Shown in pieces: positions 36,090-45,567 of a DNA stretch of 64,000 bases; position 1 is the stretch's first letter; each line of letters begins with the position of its first letter. Both the position numbers and the translations under genes were made by a program. The notes below the pieces were generated by a model. That model saw only the letters and a program-made list of their open reading frames with translations, had not been told where the DNA came from and searched no databases. The DNA comes from Lederbergia citrea (GTDB lineage: Bacteria > Bacillota > Bacilli > Bacillales > Bacillaceae_C), in the NCBI RefSeq assembly GCF_018343525.1, contig NZ_JAGYPH010000004.1, positions 186,001-250,000 on the forward strand. Reading direction: 5' to 3'.

Positions 36090-36999
36090 TAACCGCCACC
36101 TCATTTTTCGTGATTTCTAAAAATCTATCCTCTAATGATTTCGTAATTACTTTCATTTCGTATATCAGAATATGGTTTTCAACGAGAATTTTAATTACAG
36201 CTGGTGCTTCTTCCTTTTCTAGGTTTAGCTCTATCCCTTCCGCATGAACCGTTGCTTGGAATCCATTCTCTACAAGAATTTCTTTGGCTTTTTTACGGTT
36301 ATTCACATGACAAAAATAGGTTTTCTTATCTGTTTCATCTTCATCACGGACATTTTGGACATTGATCAATTTACCTTTTTGGATAATGGCAATTCGATCA
36401 CACATCATTTCCATTTCAGCAAGCAGGTGACTTGAAACGATAATTGCAAGGCCCTTTTCCCTTGCCAAACTGCGTAAATAATCGCGTATTTCTCTAATAC
36501 CAGCTGGGTCCAATCCATTTGTTGGCTCATCTAAAATAAGTATTTTCGGGTCATGCAGGAGACTTTGCGCTATTCCTAATCTCTGTCTCATTCCTAGGGA
36601 ATACGTCTTTACCTTGTCATGAATGCGATCCTTTAATCCAACGAGTTCAACAATCTCATCGATTTTTTCTTTCGTGACACCTTTTATTAATCGTGCAACT
36701 TGCTCCAGATTTTGATAACCAGTTAAGAATTTATATAACTCAGGATTTTCCACGATTGCACCTACGTGCTTAATTGCGTTCTCATAATCCTTCACAACAT
36801 TTTTCCCGCAAATGGTAATTTCCCCTGATGTAATGCCAATCAGTCCAACGATCATCCTAATCGTAGTCGTTTTCCCTGCACCATTTGGACCTAAAAATCC
36901 AAATACCTCACCTTCAACTACTTCAAAACTTAAATCATCGATAATTTTCTTGCCGCGAATTGTTTTCGTTACATTCTTCAATTCCACAACTGTTTTCAA
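36082..36999 (-). CDS. ABC exporter ATPase, BcrA-like
   Basis: A 305-residue ATPase with Walker A GPNGAGKT, signature [15 protein letters not shown] and Walker [13 protein letters not shown], plus a C-terminal extension of about 80 residues as in BcrA and other bacitracin/lantibiotic-type exporters. It starts at TTG, overlapping the preceding ATPase stop (ATGA-like four-base overlap). It probably energises the downstream permease. Confidence 0.82.
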   Translation of the reverse strand: MKTVVELKNVTKTIRGKKIIDDLSFEVVEGEVFGFLGPNGAGKTTTIRMIVGLIGITSGEITICGKNVVKDYENAIKHVGAIVENPELYKFLTGYQNLEQVARLIKGVTKEKIDEIVELVGLKDRIHDKVKTYSLGMRQRLGIAQSLLHDPKILILDEPTNGLDPAGIREIRDYLRSLAREKGLAIIVSSHLLAEMEMMCDRIAIIQKGKLINVQNVRDEDETDKKTYFCHVNNRKKAKEILVENGFQATVHAEGIELNLEKEEAPAVIKILVENHILIYEMKVITKSLEDRFLEITKNEVAVNA

Positions 37000-37709
37000 G
37001 ATACTCCACGCTCCTCTTTTTCCATTGTAGATTTAAACCATTCCAGCACAGAACATCCTTCCTCTTCACGAAGCTGTTCCACATTTTCTTTCCCAATGAT
37101 ATGACCTTTGTAAATAGCAATCACCTCATCCATGATTGGTTCAATCTCATCAATTTCATGGGTGGCGATAATGACTGTTTGCTTTTCGAAATCGATATAC
37201 GTAAGTAAGCTTCTCACAATCGAGTCTCTTACCATGGGATCGAGTCCTGAAAATGGCTCATCAAGTAAAATAACGGAAGCTTCACGAGCCAAAGTAAGCA
37301 CAAGTTTTAATCTGCCCCGATTTCCTTTGGAAAGCTGTTTGATTTTTTTGTTCTCGGAAAGATTCATTTCTTTTAAAAGTTGATTGGCTTTTTCCAGATT
37401 GAAGTCTGGAAATTGAGACTCATAAAATGCGATCATTCTTCCTACAGAAAAAGAATCATAAAACATATCCAGTTCTGTTAAATAGGCAACCTTTCTGCTA
37501 ATTCGTCTAGTAACTTCTTCACCCAATACAATCACACTGCCGCTATTCGGATACACGAGTCCAGTAATCATCTTCAGCGTCGTTGATTTCCCACTTCCAT
37601 TTGGACCGAGCAATCCATAGATTTTTCCTGGCTGGAAATCAATCGTCACATTGTTCAATGCAAATTCCGAACCATATTTTTTCGTCACATTATTTAAGCG
37701 AATCGCCAT
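36996..37709 (-). CDS. ABC transporter ATPase, YtrB-like
   Basis: About 237 residues with Walker A GPNGSGKS, a degenerate signature [15 protein letters not shown] and Walker [13 protein letters not shown]. The unusual signature matches YtrB-type ATPases found with GntR-family YtrA regulators in Bacillales. The ATG at 37709 has GGAAGGTG upstream and overlaps the regulator gene by 20 bp. It likely works with the 38085-38846 permease. Confidence 0.78.
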   Translation of the reverse strand: MAIRLNNVTKKYGSEFALNNVTIDFQPGKIYGLLGPNGSGKSTTLKMITGLVYPNSGSVIVLGEEVTRRISRKVAYLTELDMFYDSFSVGRMIAFYESQFPDFNLEKANQLLKEMNLSENKKIKQLSKGNRGRLKLVLTLAREASVILLDEPFSGLDPMVRDSIVRSLLTYIDFEKQTVIIATHEIDEIEPIMDEVIAIYKGHIIGKENVEQLREEEGCSVLEWFKSTMEKEERGVS

Positions 37710-38079
37710 GGTCATCACCTTCCCGCAAGTATTCTTCTAGTCCTGAAATCATTTGTTTTTGTGATAATCCCAACTCTTCCATGCTTTTTACAAACTGACC
37801 GATAATCTCTTTTTGCAGTGTCTGTTTCAATTCAATCACGATGCTTTCTCTTTCAATGACAAAGGTTCCCTGCCCGCGTTTCGTCTCCACTACTCCCATC
37901 CTTTCCATTTCTGTGTATGAGCGTTGAATGGTATTTGGATTGACCCCAGCTTGAATGGCCATTTCTCTTACAGAGGGTAATTTATCACCTGGCTTAAAAT
38001 GTCCACGAACTATTTGTTGAAATACTTGGTCGGCGATTTGCATGTATATTGGTTTAGATGCTTCGAATTCCTTTGCCAC
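37690..38079 (-). CDS. GntR-family regulator, YtrA type
   Basis: A 129-residue regulator with an N-terminal winged helix ([61 protein letters not shown]) and a short helical dimerisation tail, the YtrA subfamily layout without a large ligand domain. It should repress its own operon by binding the palindrome at 38861-38900. It is the second gene of the operon, five bases after the first permease. Confidence 0.85.
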   Translation of the reverse strand: MAKEFEASKPIYMQIADQVFQQIVRGHFKPGDKLPSVREMAIQAGVNPNTIQRSYTEMERMGVVETKRGQGTFVIERESIVIELKQTLQKEIIGQFVKSMEELGLSQKQMISGLEEYLREGDDHGDSLK

Positions 38080-38084
38080 CCACG

Positions 38085-38846
38085 TTACACCTCCACTTTT
38101 TTGTCGAGTAGTTTACTTGCGATGATGAATAAAATGAAGGATAGGATTGTATAAAATATGATAGGTAGAATCGGTACAGGAATTGGCTCATAGATGATCG
38201 TCCAACCTGTATCATTTTTATAAGTGAACCCCAAGGTTGTATTAACTGACGTAGTCAATTTAAACACTCGATCATGGATAAATCCGATTTTGATGAACAG
38301 CGTTTCCAATGTGTTATACACAATAATCACAAGAAGAACGGCTAACCACCTGAACTTTCTCAAGGAAGGGAATTTCCCCAAGGATTGATAGATAGTCCAA
38401 AGGAAAATGACCCAGATTGTTAAATAAAGTCCAACAGACAGTAATCCCACGTTTGTAAGTATTATTGCTTTCCAACTTATATTTTGATTGTTAAGTAACT
38501 TCATCATAATGCTTCCGCAAGAGATCCATAGTATTTGGGAGATAATTTGAAACATCAATGCTGTAGTAACTTTGGCTAGCAATAATTTCACACTGCTTTG
38601 CGGATTATACAGCCAAAGTTGAGTTCTTCCTTCAGTTTTCAATAAAGAGTGAACCATGAGCGGTAAAAAAAACAATTGTAGTGGCATGAACATAATAATC
38701 ATAGGGCCAATCATGCTTGGTTCATCAACCCGATTTGCAAAAAATGCCCCTCCGGTCAAACCGACTAAGATAATAATTAAATAAGTAATGTACCAAAATC
38801 TTGAAATAAGCATCTCCTTTTTCAAAAGTCCGATAAATGATTTCAC
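38085..38846 (-). CDS. ABC transporter membrane protein, first gene of ytr-like operon
   Basis: A 253-residue integral membrane protein with about six hydrophobic segments and no ATPase motif. It starts at GTG (38846) eight bases after GGAGG. Loosely resembles the YtrC/YtrD-type permeases, including the FWYITYLIIILVGLTGGAFF start and a KTEGRTQLWLYNPQS loop. Forms a transporter with one of the two ATPases. Placing the permease before the regulator is unlike the B. subtilis ytr order. Confidence 0.7.
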   Translation of the reverse strand: MKSFIGLLKKEMLISRFWYITYLIIILVGLTGGAFFANRVDEPSMIGPMIIMFMPLQLFFLPLMVHSLLKTEGRTQLWLYNPQSSVKLLLAKVTTALMFQIISQILWISCGSIMMKLLNNQNISWKAIILTNVGLLSVGLYLTIWVIFLWTIYQSLGKFPSLRKFRWLAVLLVIIVYNTLETLFIKIGFIHDRVFKLTTSVNTTLGFTYKNDTGWTIIYEPIPVPILPIIFYTILSFILFIIASKLLDKKVEV

Positions 38847-38860
38847 TAAGATAACCTCCG

Positions 38861-38900
38861 TTTGTATCAGTGTACTATTTAAATAATACACTAATACAAA
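38861..38900. promoter_or_regulatory. YtrA/GntR-type operator palindrome
   Basis: A 40-bp dyad with half-sites TTTGTATcAGTGTAcTATTT and its mirror AAATAaTACACTaATACAAA, with three mismatched pairs. AGTGTA/TACACT cores are typical of YtrA-type GntR sites. It covers the -10 of the operon promoter. Confidence 0.7.
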
Positions 38901-38912
38901 CTTGACCGTCAA
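38883..38912 (-). promoter_or_regulatory. Promoter of GntR-ABC operon
   Basis: TTGACG (38907-38912), 18 bp, TATTAT (38883-38888) on the minus strand, overlapped by the palindrome. Confidence 0.6.
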
Positions 38913-38930
38913 GAAGAAATTTCCAATCAA

Positions 38931-38957
38931 AAAAACGTCATCTCATGATGACGTTTT
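38931..38957 (-). terminator. Terminator of the SH3b amidase gene
   Basis: ACGTCATC, four-base loop, GATGACGT and a seven-T tail on the minus strand. Confidence 0.85.
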
Positions 38958-38958
38958 A

Positions 38959-40266
38959 TTAACGTTCGCGGAAATATTGATTGATTCCTTCATAAATCCC
39001 GAGTGCAGCATTTTTCTGATATCCAGGTGTACCAATCAGTTTTTCCTCGACTGGATTTGATATGAATCCTAATTCGACTAGTACTGCAGGCTGTTTATTT
39101 TCTCTCAGCACATGGTAATTACCAAATTTCGCGCTCAAATCTTTCATCTTCGTCTGGACGATTAAATTGGACTGAATAGATTTTGCAAGTAGGGTATCTT
39201 TACTAGAATAATAATAGGTTTCGATTCCGCTGACATTTGAGCTAGTTGAAGAATTGAAATGAATACTAATAAAAGCATCCGCTTTATTTTGTTGACTGAC
39301 TAACACCCGTTGTGCTAGAGATATGTAGGTGTCATTTGATCTAGTATAGATTACCTTTGCACCTGCATTTGCTAGAAGATTACCTACCTCTATTACGGTT
39401 GATAAGGTCAAATTCTTTTCCCGGTATAGGGATCCAGATGCACCTGGGTCATTTCCACCGTGGCCTGGATCAAGGACGATCACTTTTCCTTTTAGAACTG
39501 AGTCAGATTTTGGAGTTTCGGACGTATTTGCTTTAGGATTTTTAGTAGTTAAATAGGCAAACGAAACCCAGCCTGTTCCTCCAGAAGCTAATCCAATCTT
39601 TGCCCAATCGCCCTCTTTTGCAATCATTTCAACTTTTGATCCATTTGACAACTTGCCAATAATCTTAGCTGATGTAGAAGCTTTCTGGCGGATATTCAGT
39701 GCAGACGCATTTACATAATAGGTACCTATAGTTTTAGCAGGTTCTGTGGTAACTTTTTTAGTCGGAGCCGGCGGAGGTGTAACAGTCACTTTTTTCTTAG
39801 AGACATAGGCGGAGCTTACCCAACCCGTCTTGTTTTTACTAGAGACATAGACTTGTAGCCAGTCACCATGTTTTCCTTTGACCGTTACAGCACTGCCTTG
39901 TTTAAGGGAGTCCATCACCACTGCCTTGTTATTGGGAGATTTCCGCAAGTTCAAACTTGTTGCATTCACATAGCCTGTCCATGTTACAGAAGTTAAATAA
40001 ATTGATGAAACCCAACCATACTTTTTCCCATAAGATATTTTTGACCAGTCTTTCGTTTGTGACACAACGGTTACGATGTGATTTTTCTTTAATTTTCCCA
40101 TAATAGAGGAAGATGTGCTTGCTTTAGAACGGACGTTTAGGACTGTAGCATTTACTTTTCCTTCAAATGTATACGCAGCGTCTACAGTCTGGCTTTCGTA
40201 TGGAGCCAGAAGTGAGAATAATATTACAAGACAAAGAAGTTTTTTCAGTAATGATGAAGCTTTCAC
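38959..40266 (-). CDS. Secreted N-acetylmuramoyl-L-alanine amidase with three SH3b domains
   Basis: A 435-residue exported autolysin. The signal peptide ends around residue 30 (PYESQTVDA). Three bacterial SH3 domains follow (about 36-92, 97-155, 183-240; each with an 'LNVR/LNLR/LNIR' start and a 'GWVS' strand), binding the wall. The C-terminal Amidase_3 domain has zinc ligands His269 (DPGHGG), Glu283 (YREKN) and His336 (SIHFN), and catalytic Glu in VLVELGFISN. It cleaves the MurNAc-L-Ala bond. The GTG start follows AGGGTGG. A sigma-D-like promoter lies upstream, which fits an autolysin used in cell separation or motility. Confidence 0.9.
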   Translation of the reverse strand: MKASSLLKKLLCLVILFSLLAPYESQTVDAAYTFEGKVNATVLNVRSKASTSSSIMGKLKKNHIVTVVSQTKDWSKISYGKKYGWVSSIYLTSVTWTGYVNATSLNLRKSPNNKAVVMDSLKQGSAVTVKGKHGDWLQVYVSSKNKTGWVSSAYVSKKKVTVTPPPAPTKKVTTEPAKTIGTYYVNASALNIRQKASTSAKIIGKLSNGSKVEMIAKEGDWAKIGLASGGTGWVSFAYLTTKNPKANTSETPKSDSVLKGKVIVLDPGHGGNDPGASGSLYREKNLTLSTVIEVGNLLANAGAKVIYTRSNDTYISLAQRVLVSQQNKADAFISIHFNSSTSSNVSGIETYYYSSKDTLLAKSIQSNLIVQTKMKDLSAKFGNYHVLRENKQPAVLVELGFISNPVEEKLIGTPGYQKNAALGIYEGINQYFRER

Positions 40267-40373
40267 TCAGTTTCCACCCTTTTTGATATGAATTGTTGAG
40301 TCTAATCATTTCTTTAATTACGATGAAAGAGATTTAGAAGGATAAACCTTATCAACTTTTACACTTTTTATTT

Positions 40374-40400
40374 ATATCGGACCACAATGTAAAAGCTTTA
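40374..40400 (-). promoter_or_regulatory. Sigma-D-like promoter of the amidase
   Basis: On the minus strand TAAA (40397-40400), exactly 15 bp, TCCGATAT (40374-40381). The sigma-D consensus is TAAA-N15-GCCGATAT, so 11 of 12 positions match. Confidence 0.7.
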
Positions 40401-40431
40401 GAAACATTTGCCAATATCTCCAGGAAAAATG

Positions 40432-40464
40432 AAAAAGGCGGAAGCTTGAGTGCTCCCGCCTTTT
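40432..40464 (-). terminator. Terminator of the M30-type protease gene
   Basis: AAGGCGGgAGC and GCTtCCGCCTT stem with T-run on the minus strand. Confidence 0.8.
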
Positions 40465-40468
40465 CGTG

Positions 40469-43006
40469 TTATTTATTTTTAACTGTTACTTTCGATGCCT
40501 TACCTATATTTCCGGCTTTATCTTTTGCATAGACTTGCAGAATCGTTCCTGCTTTTTGCCTTTGTATTTTTACTGAAAAACTTCCATTCTTACTAGCCTT
40601 TCCAGATCCAATAACTTTTTTTCCAGCTTTCACATACACGGTAGAATATGATTCAGCTATTCCTGTAACAGAGGTTGATTTGCTTGTCACCTTTTTTACC
40701 TTCGGAAGGCCTGGAGGTGTTTTATCAATAACTGTTACTTTTCTTGCCGCACTTACATTTCCGGCCTTGTCAGTTGCCGTAACGTAAAGATCTGTCCCTG
40801 CTTTTTGAATAGATGTTAAAGTAACCGTGTACTTACCCGCTTTATCTGTAGTTGCTGTGTTCAATACTTTGTTGCCTGCTTTAACTGTTATTTTTGAGCC
40901 AGCTTCTGCTTTTCCCGTCACTTTTTTATCTTTATCACTTACCACTGATACAGTCGGCATACTAGGAGGCGTTTTATCCTTAACTGATAAAGTGACTGTC
41001 GGGCTCTGATTTCCCGCCTTGTCAACAGCGTAAACTGTTAATTTTGTCCCTGCCTTTTGTTTTTTGATTGGAACAGAAAATGTTTTTTTGCTTGCTACAG
41101 GAGCTGAACCAAGATTTGCAGAGCCCGCTTTCACAAAAACAGTTACACCTGATTCGGCTGTACCTTTAACGGCCGTATCCTTGTCACTCACAGCATTTAC
41201 GACCGGTTTTTTTGGTAAGACTATATCGAAAAACGTATAAGTAATATCATTACCTTTCGAAGCAGGAATAGCGGCTACGTTGGTTCTCTTCACAACTGCT
41301 CCCCCGCCTTTTAGGTTTGCGGAAGAACCATTGAAGAGCCTTGGCTGTAGTGCATTAAAGCCGGCCTCACCTTTAAAACCATATAAACCTTTGCTCTGAT
41401 TTAAAAGCAATGCCCCCCGGAAATTGGTCATGAGTTTCCCAAATGTCATCTTAGGATCAATATATTTCTTAGCGGCATTTTCAACCGCTCGATAATCATT
41501 ATCCTTATCTGTTAATATTTCCTTGAAAATCTTGTTACCTTGACCCGCTTGAACTCTTACATATTGACCAAATAGATAGCTTAAGGAATAGTTTGATAGA
41601 ACGTCACCATAGTCATCCCAATACAATAAGGAATGTCCGTTCGCAATAGAACGAGCCTCGTTATAATAATCAATTCGATCGGCCAAAATCTTTCCCGAGT
41701 ATATTTGTTCTGCTGCCATCGACAATCCTTCATCGAGCCAAGTGTCCATTAGCTCGCCTTCCTCCACAAAATAATTCTGGTTAAAATTCACCATATGCTG
41801 AAACTCATGTGCTAGAGTTTCATATGCTTCACTTACATCTTTCGGTGAATCCAACCCCATTGATGGATAAGTATCGATATAAAAAATCTCGGACATATTT
41901 GAATACGGGGTATCAAAGAGATCTCGTGCCCAGAAATAACCAGCGATATATCCGCCGGTGCCTGAAAATCCATCCCGAATGTCAAAGCAAAGAATATTAA
42001 TTTTCCCATCACCATCAACATCTGATTCATTCGCAAAATTTCCCGTTACTACTGGATAAACTTTTTGGTCAAACTCTTTCCCAAATTTTTGTGCATCGGC
42101 TTTTGTAATTTGATTGTTGTGTACCCACACATTTGTTTTTGAACCTGTATAGAGCAACGTTGGGTTAATTTGATAATCACGATCAGTCGTAAAATCAGTG
42201 ACCCAAAATAATTTATTATCGCCTACCTTGTATGAGGTCTTTTTTGACAAGTTCTTTTTTTGTATTTTCTTTGCCGCATTTTTCTTTACATCAAACGGTT
42301 TATTGACATCAAGCTTATAAGCACCTACATCCAACTTCTTATTAAGGGAATAGTGATCATTATTAATCTTAAAGGCGCCGGTATTCTGAGTCTTGCCTGC
42401 GATCACTGACTCGTTGCTAATTAAAGCATACTTATTTCCGGCGGGAGGAGAGTAAAAAGGGTTTTTTACTTTGAATAGGGTCACGTCTGAATAGACATCA
42501 TCATCTATGGTTTTGGAAATACCTATCCTTAAGTAAAGATAAGGCTGATCATTAAATGTGGCCTTTGGAATAAACGAATCAAGCCAAGCACTACTGTATC
42601 CTTTGGTATTATAATCAACATATCCCGCAAATTCCGTAGAGCCACGATTTTCCTTAAAAAATTCTATTGTAACTATGGGCTCCTTCTTTACAGAGTCGGA
42701 TCCATATACGATTCTTAGTTGCATTTTATCATTTGTATATTTTGTAACTCTATCAAAAGTGATATCATGAGGCGCCCCATATGTATCTGTTAACCGTGCA
42801 ACAAACTCACCATCCTTTTTTAAAGGATAATCAGCAGGATTTTTGTAATCCTCTTTTTCTCCCTTAACTTGCTTCTTCGGCACTGAATCTTTTTTCAAAC
42901 TCGAGGAAATCCCATCCATCTTCGCGTTTGTTTCGGCATGTACAAGTGCAGGTAAAATCAAAAGCATGGCAAGAACAATACTTATTACTTTCCTAAAATG
43001 CCCCAT
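40469..43006 (-). CDS. Secreted metalloprotease (M30 hyicolysin-like) with Ig-like repeats
   Basis: An 845-residue exported protein. Signal peptide with cleavage after LVHA (residue 24). The catalytic zinc motif is HEFQH (400-404) in LAHEFQHMVNFNQ, followed by DTWLDEGLSM about 20 residues later, the third-ligand region of this zincin group. The C-terminal 250 residues are three repeats of a bacterial Ig-like domain, each with a 'VTGxAExGSxVxVKAG' start and ending in '(Y/T)AxDKAGNxS'. The repeats probably anchor the enzyme to the surface or extend it from the wall. No sortase motif is seen. ATG start after GGGGAG. The substrate is unknown. Confidence 0.8.
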   Translation of the reverse strand: MGHFRKVISIVLAMLLILPALVHAETNAKMDGISSSLKKDSVPKKQVKGEKEDYKNPADYPLKKDGEFVARLTDTYGAPHDITFDRVTKYTNDKMQLRIVYGSDSVKKEPIVTIEFFKENRGSTEFAGYVDYNTKGYSSAWLDSFIPKATFNDQPYLYLRIGISKTIDDDVYSDVTLFKVKNPFYSPPAGNKYALISNESVIAGKTQNTGAFKINNDHYSLNKKLDVGAYKLDVNKPFDVKKNAAKKIQKKNLSKKTSYKVGDNKLFWVTDFTTDRDYQINPTLLYTGSKTNVWVHNNQITKADAQKFGKEFDQKVYPVVTGNFANESDVDGDGKINILCFDIRDGFSGTGGYIAGYFWARDLFDTPYSNMSEIFYIDTYPSMGLDSPKDVSEAYETLAHEFQHMVNFNQNYFVEEGELMDTWLDEGLSMAAEQIYSGKILADRIDYYNEARSIANGHSLLYWDDYGDVLSNYSLSYLFGQYVRVQAGQGNKIFKEILTDKDNDYRAVENAAKKYIDPKMTFGKLMTNFRGALLLNQSKGLYGFKGEAGFNALQPRLFNGSSANLKGGGAVVKRTNVAAIPASKGNDITYTFFDIVLPKKPVVNAVSDKDTAVKGTAESGVTVFVKAGSANLGSAPVASKKTFSVPIKKQKAGTKLTVYAVDKAGNQSPTVTLSVKDKTPPSMPTVSVVSDKDKKVTGKAEAGSKITVKAGNKVLNTATTDKAGKYTVTLTSIQKAGTDLYVTATDKAGNVSAARKVTVIDKTPPGLPKVKKVTSKSTSVTGIAESYSTVYVKAGKKVIGSGKASKNGSFSVKIQRQKAGTILQVYAKDKAGNIGKASKVTVKNK

Positions 43007-43172
43007 CTTATCTCCCCTTTACTTTTATCCTATCTATAAAATAATTATAAAGGGTTGATTCTGATAACTCTCTTTGTTTCGAAACCTATTTTCTTGCAAA
43101 TCAGGACTTTAGCCACCATGAAAAATGTCTATTATCACGAAATCACTCGGATAGTGACAGTTAATGCCTTAA

Positions 43173-43420
43173 GGGGAAAATACGAGCCTCTCAAGGGAAA
43201 ATGCAAGCCACTCACGTGAAAATGCGAGCCACTCAGAGAAAATGCGAGCCACTCAGGGAAAATGCGAGCCACTCACGTGAAAATACGAGCCACTCAGGGA
43301 AAATGCGGGCCTCTCAGGAGAAAATGCGAGCCACTCACGTGAAAATGCGAGCCACTCAAGGGAAAATGCGAGCCATTCAGGGAAAATGCGGGCCTCTCAG
43401 GAGATAATGCGAGCCATTTA
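43173..43420. repeat. Tandem array of about 12 x 20-22 bp units
   Basis: Consensus GGGAAAATGCGAGCCACTCA. About 12 adjacent units with small changes (CTCTC or ATTC for ACTC, AGG or CGT joining bases). A composite of two to three units (a 'GGGCCTCTCAGGAG' form followed by 'GAGCCACTCACGT') recurs. No spacers, so not CRISPR, and the reading frame that crosses it is an artefact. The rest of the 43007-43490 gap holds the protease promoter region and a terminator. Confidence 0.85.
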
Positions 43421-43442
43421 AATTTTATTGATTAGTTATTTT

Positions 43443-43480
43443 AAAAAACACCCTTCCACTGCACAGTTAGGGGCGTTTTT
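43443..43480 (-). terminator. Terminator after DNA glycosylase gene
   Basis: AACGCCCCT and AGGGTGTT pair imperfectly, with TTTTTT beyond on the minus strand. Confidence 0.5.
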
Positions 43481-43490
43481 AATTTAACAT

Positions 43491-44087
43491 TTATCTTGAT
43501 ACAAACTTATTTCCCTTCACCCAGAATCTCCATGGATAATCACGTGCTTCTCCGGAGCCAGCAATCCCAATTCTGGGTCCTTGAGCAATTTCCTCTGGTT
43601 TAAACCCAGATGCTATGTAAAGAGGAGATTCAAAAAAAGCTCGGCCATAGTCTTTCATTGTAATCCCCATTGCTTTCGTCAATTTGCCTGGTCCGTTCGT
43701 TAAGTTTTTTAATTGATCGACGGGTCTTCTGTGCTGCATGAGGTCTAGGCCGGTATAAGGTTCGATGGCTCTGATCAACACTGCTTCTGGTTCATCTATG
43801 CCTGCACTTACCACATTGACGAGACAATGGGTATGCATAACGTATGTGTATACAAGTCCGGCTTTTCCGAACATGATTTCTGTTCGCTTTGTTCTTCTGT
43901 TGCCAAAGCTATGAGCAGCGCGGTCATGAGGTCCCATATATGCTTCGGTTTCAACAATAAACCCTGAAGTGGTTCCTTCTTCGGTTTCCTTAATAAGAAG
44001 GCATCCTAGCAAGGCATGAGCTAATTCGAGTGTTGGCTTTTGGAAAAATTCCTCATCAAGAGGTTCCATACGAATGTTGTCGGACAT
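43491..44087 (-). CDS. DNA-3-methyladenine glycosylase (AAG/MPG type)
   Basis: A 198-residue base-excision glycosylase. Family blocks are LAHALLGCLLIKE, FIVETEAYMGPHDRAAHSFGNRRTKRTEIMF (catalytic Glu, flipped-base pocket) and VYTYVMHTHCLVNVV, then LTNGPGKLTKAMGI. It removes alkylated and deaminated purines. The ATG at 44087 follows GGAGAGA; an in-frame ATG 13 codons upstream lacks a site. Divergent from hom. Confidence 0.9.
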   Translation of the reverse strand: MSDNIRMEPLDEEFFQKPTLELAHALLGCLLIKETEEGTTSGFIVETEAYMGPHDRAAHSFGNRRTKRTEIMFGKAGLVYTYVMHTHCLVNVVSAGIDEPEAVLIRAIEPYTGLDLMQHRRPVDQLKNLTNGPGKLTKAMGITMKDYGRAFFESPLYIASGFKPEEIAQGPRIGIAGSGEARDYPWRFWVKGNKFVSR

Positions 44088-44189
44088 GTCGAATCTCTCT
44101 CCTTTAAACCTTTTTCCTTTTTTCAAGCTTACCTAAGGAACTTCTTATTATCAGCTATTATGCTTAATAATCTTTTTTCAGAAAAATCC

Positions 44190-44218
44190 TTGACTTTTTT
44201 CCTTTTAATGTCTACTAT
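44190..44218 (+). promoter_or_regulatory. Promoter of hom-thrC-thrB
   Basis: TTGACT, 17 bp, TACTAT, about 47 bp before the hom start; no T-box or riboswitch is visible in the short leader. Confidence 0.6.
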
Positions 44219-44265
44219 ATAAAAACAAATGTATTTAACAGAAAGACATAAGAGGTGAGGACAAA

Positions 44266-45567
44266 ATGAAAAACTATGTATCTATCGGCCTATTGGGGCT
44301 GGGAACGGTTGGATCTGGAGTTGTTCAGCTAATCAATAATCATCAAGAGGAGCTTGTCCATCAAGTAGGTTGTGAAGTACGAGTGAAAAGTGTTCTTGTA
44401 CGAGATGCAGAAAAAGAGCGCGACATTCAAATTGGGCATACTTTCCTCACCACTAATTCGGACGAAGTTTTGCAAGATCCTGAGATTGATATTGTGATTG
44501 AAGTAATGGGGGGCGTTGAAGAAGCCCGTGAACATATCATTCAAGCATTGGAAGCAAAAAAGCATGTTGTAACAGCAAATAAAGATTTAATTGCCCTTTA
44601 TGGTCCTGAACTGCAAAAGAAAGCTACTGAAAATCAATGTGATTTATTTTATGAAGCAAGTGTTGCCGGTGGTATTCCTATTTTAAGAGGGTTATCAGAT
44701 GGCTTGGTATCCGATCGAATCCAGAAATTGATGGGGATTGTCAATGGAACAACGAATTATATTTTAACTAAAATGGATGAAGATGGACTATCTTATGAAA
44801 CAGCGTTAAAAGAAGCGCAAGACCTTGGCTTTGCTGAAGCAGATCCCACTTCTGATGTTGAAGGATTAGATGCTGCGAGAAAAATGGCCATTTTAGCCCG
44901 GCTCGCATTTTTCACAAATGTTGAACTCAATGATGTCGAGGTTTCGGGAATCAGTAATGTATCTGTCGAAGATTTAAATTACGGCAATAAGCTTGGACTT
45001 ACAATGAAACTAATTGGGCTTGCCCATATCGATAATCAACAATTGGAAGTGAGTGTCCAGCCTACTTTCTTATCAAAAAGCCATCCACTTGCATCAGTAA
45101 AAAATGAGTATAACGCCATTTATGTGAATGGTGAAGCTGTTGGGGAAACAATGTTTTACGGTCCAGGGGCAGGAAGTCTGCCAACTGCAACAGCAGTCAT
45201 GTCCGATGTTGTAGCAGTCATGAAAAATATGAGACTAGGTGTCAATGGGAAAAGTGTGGTTGCACCAAGATTTGAAAGTGTTCTAAAATCATCGGATCAG
45301 CGCTTTGGCAAATACTACTTCCGCCTTCATTTGCAAGATGAAGTTGGTGCTTTTTCGAAAATCACGACTTTGTTCAATGAATTGGGAATTAGTTTCGAAA
45401 AAATCTTGCAGACACCAATCAGCAAGGATGAGTTAGCTGAAATTATCATTGTTACTCACACTGTCTCATTGGATAGTTTCCAAAAAGCATTGATGAAATT
45501 AAGAGATTTATCAGTTGTAAAAGAGGTTGTCAGCTATTATCGTGTTGAAGGAGATGGAAAGAAATGA
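44266..45567 (+). CDS. hom: Homoserine dehydrogenase
   Basis: A 433-residue enzyme: NAD(P)-binding [10 protein letters not shown], catalytic [14 protein letters not shown], a [11 protein letters not shown] block and a C-terminal ACT domain (residues about 350-430) for threonine control. Converts aspartate semialdehyde to homoserine. ATG after AGGTGAGG. Overlaps thrC by four bases. Confidence 0.93.
   Translation: MKNYVSIGLLGLGTVGSGVVQLINNHQEELVHQVGCEVRVKSVLVRDAEKERDIQIGHTFLTTNSDEVLQDPEIDIVIEVMGGVEEAREHIIQALEAKKHVVTANKDLIALYGPELQKKATENQCDLFYEASVAGGIPILRGLSDGLVSDRIQKLMGIVNGTTNYILTKMDEDGLSYETALKEAQDLGFAEADPTSDVEGLDAARKMAILARLAFFTNVELNDVEVSGISNVSVEDLNYGNKLGLTMKLIGLAHIDNQQLEVSVQPTFLSKSHPLASVKNEYNAIYVNGEAVGETMFYGPGAGSLPTATAVMSDVVAVMKNMRLGVNGKSVVAPRFESVLKSSDQRFGKYYFRLHLQDEVGAFSKITTLFNELGISFEKILQTPISKDELAEIIIVTHTVSLDSFQKALMKLRDLSVVKEVVSYYRVEGDGKK

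Noticed and set aside
43201..43407. Open reading frame across the tandem repeat
   Set aside because: It simply translates the 20-22 bp units, has no ribosome site and no protein-like composition apart from the repeat.
43173..43420. CRISPR array
   Set aside because: Units are directly adjacent with no unique spacers, and no cas genes are in the window.
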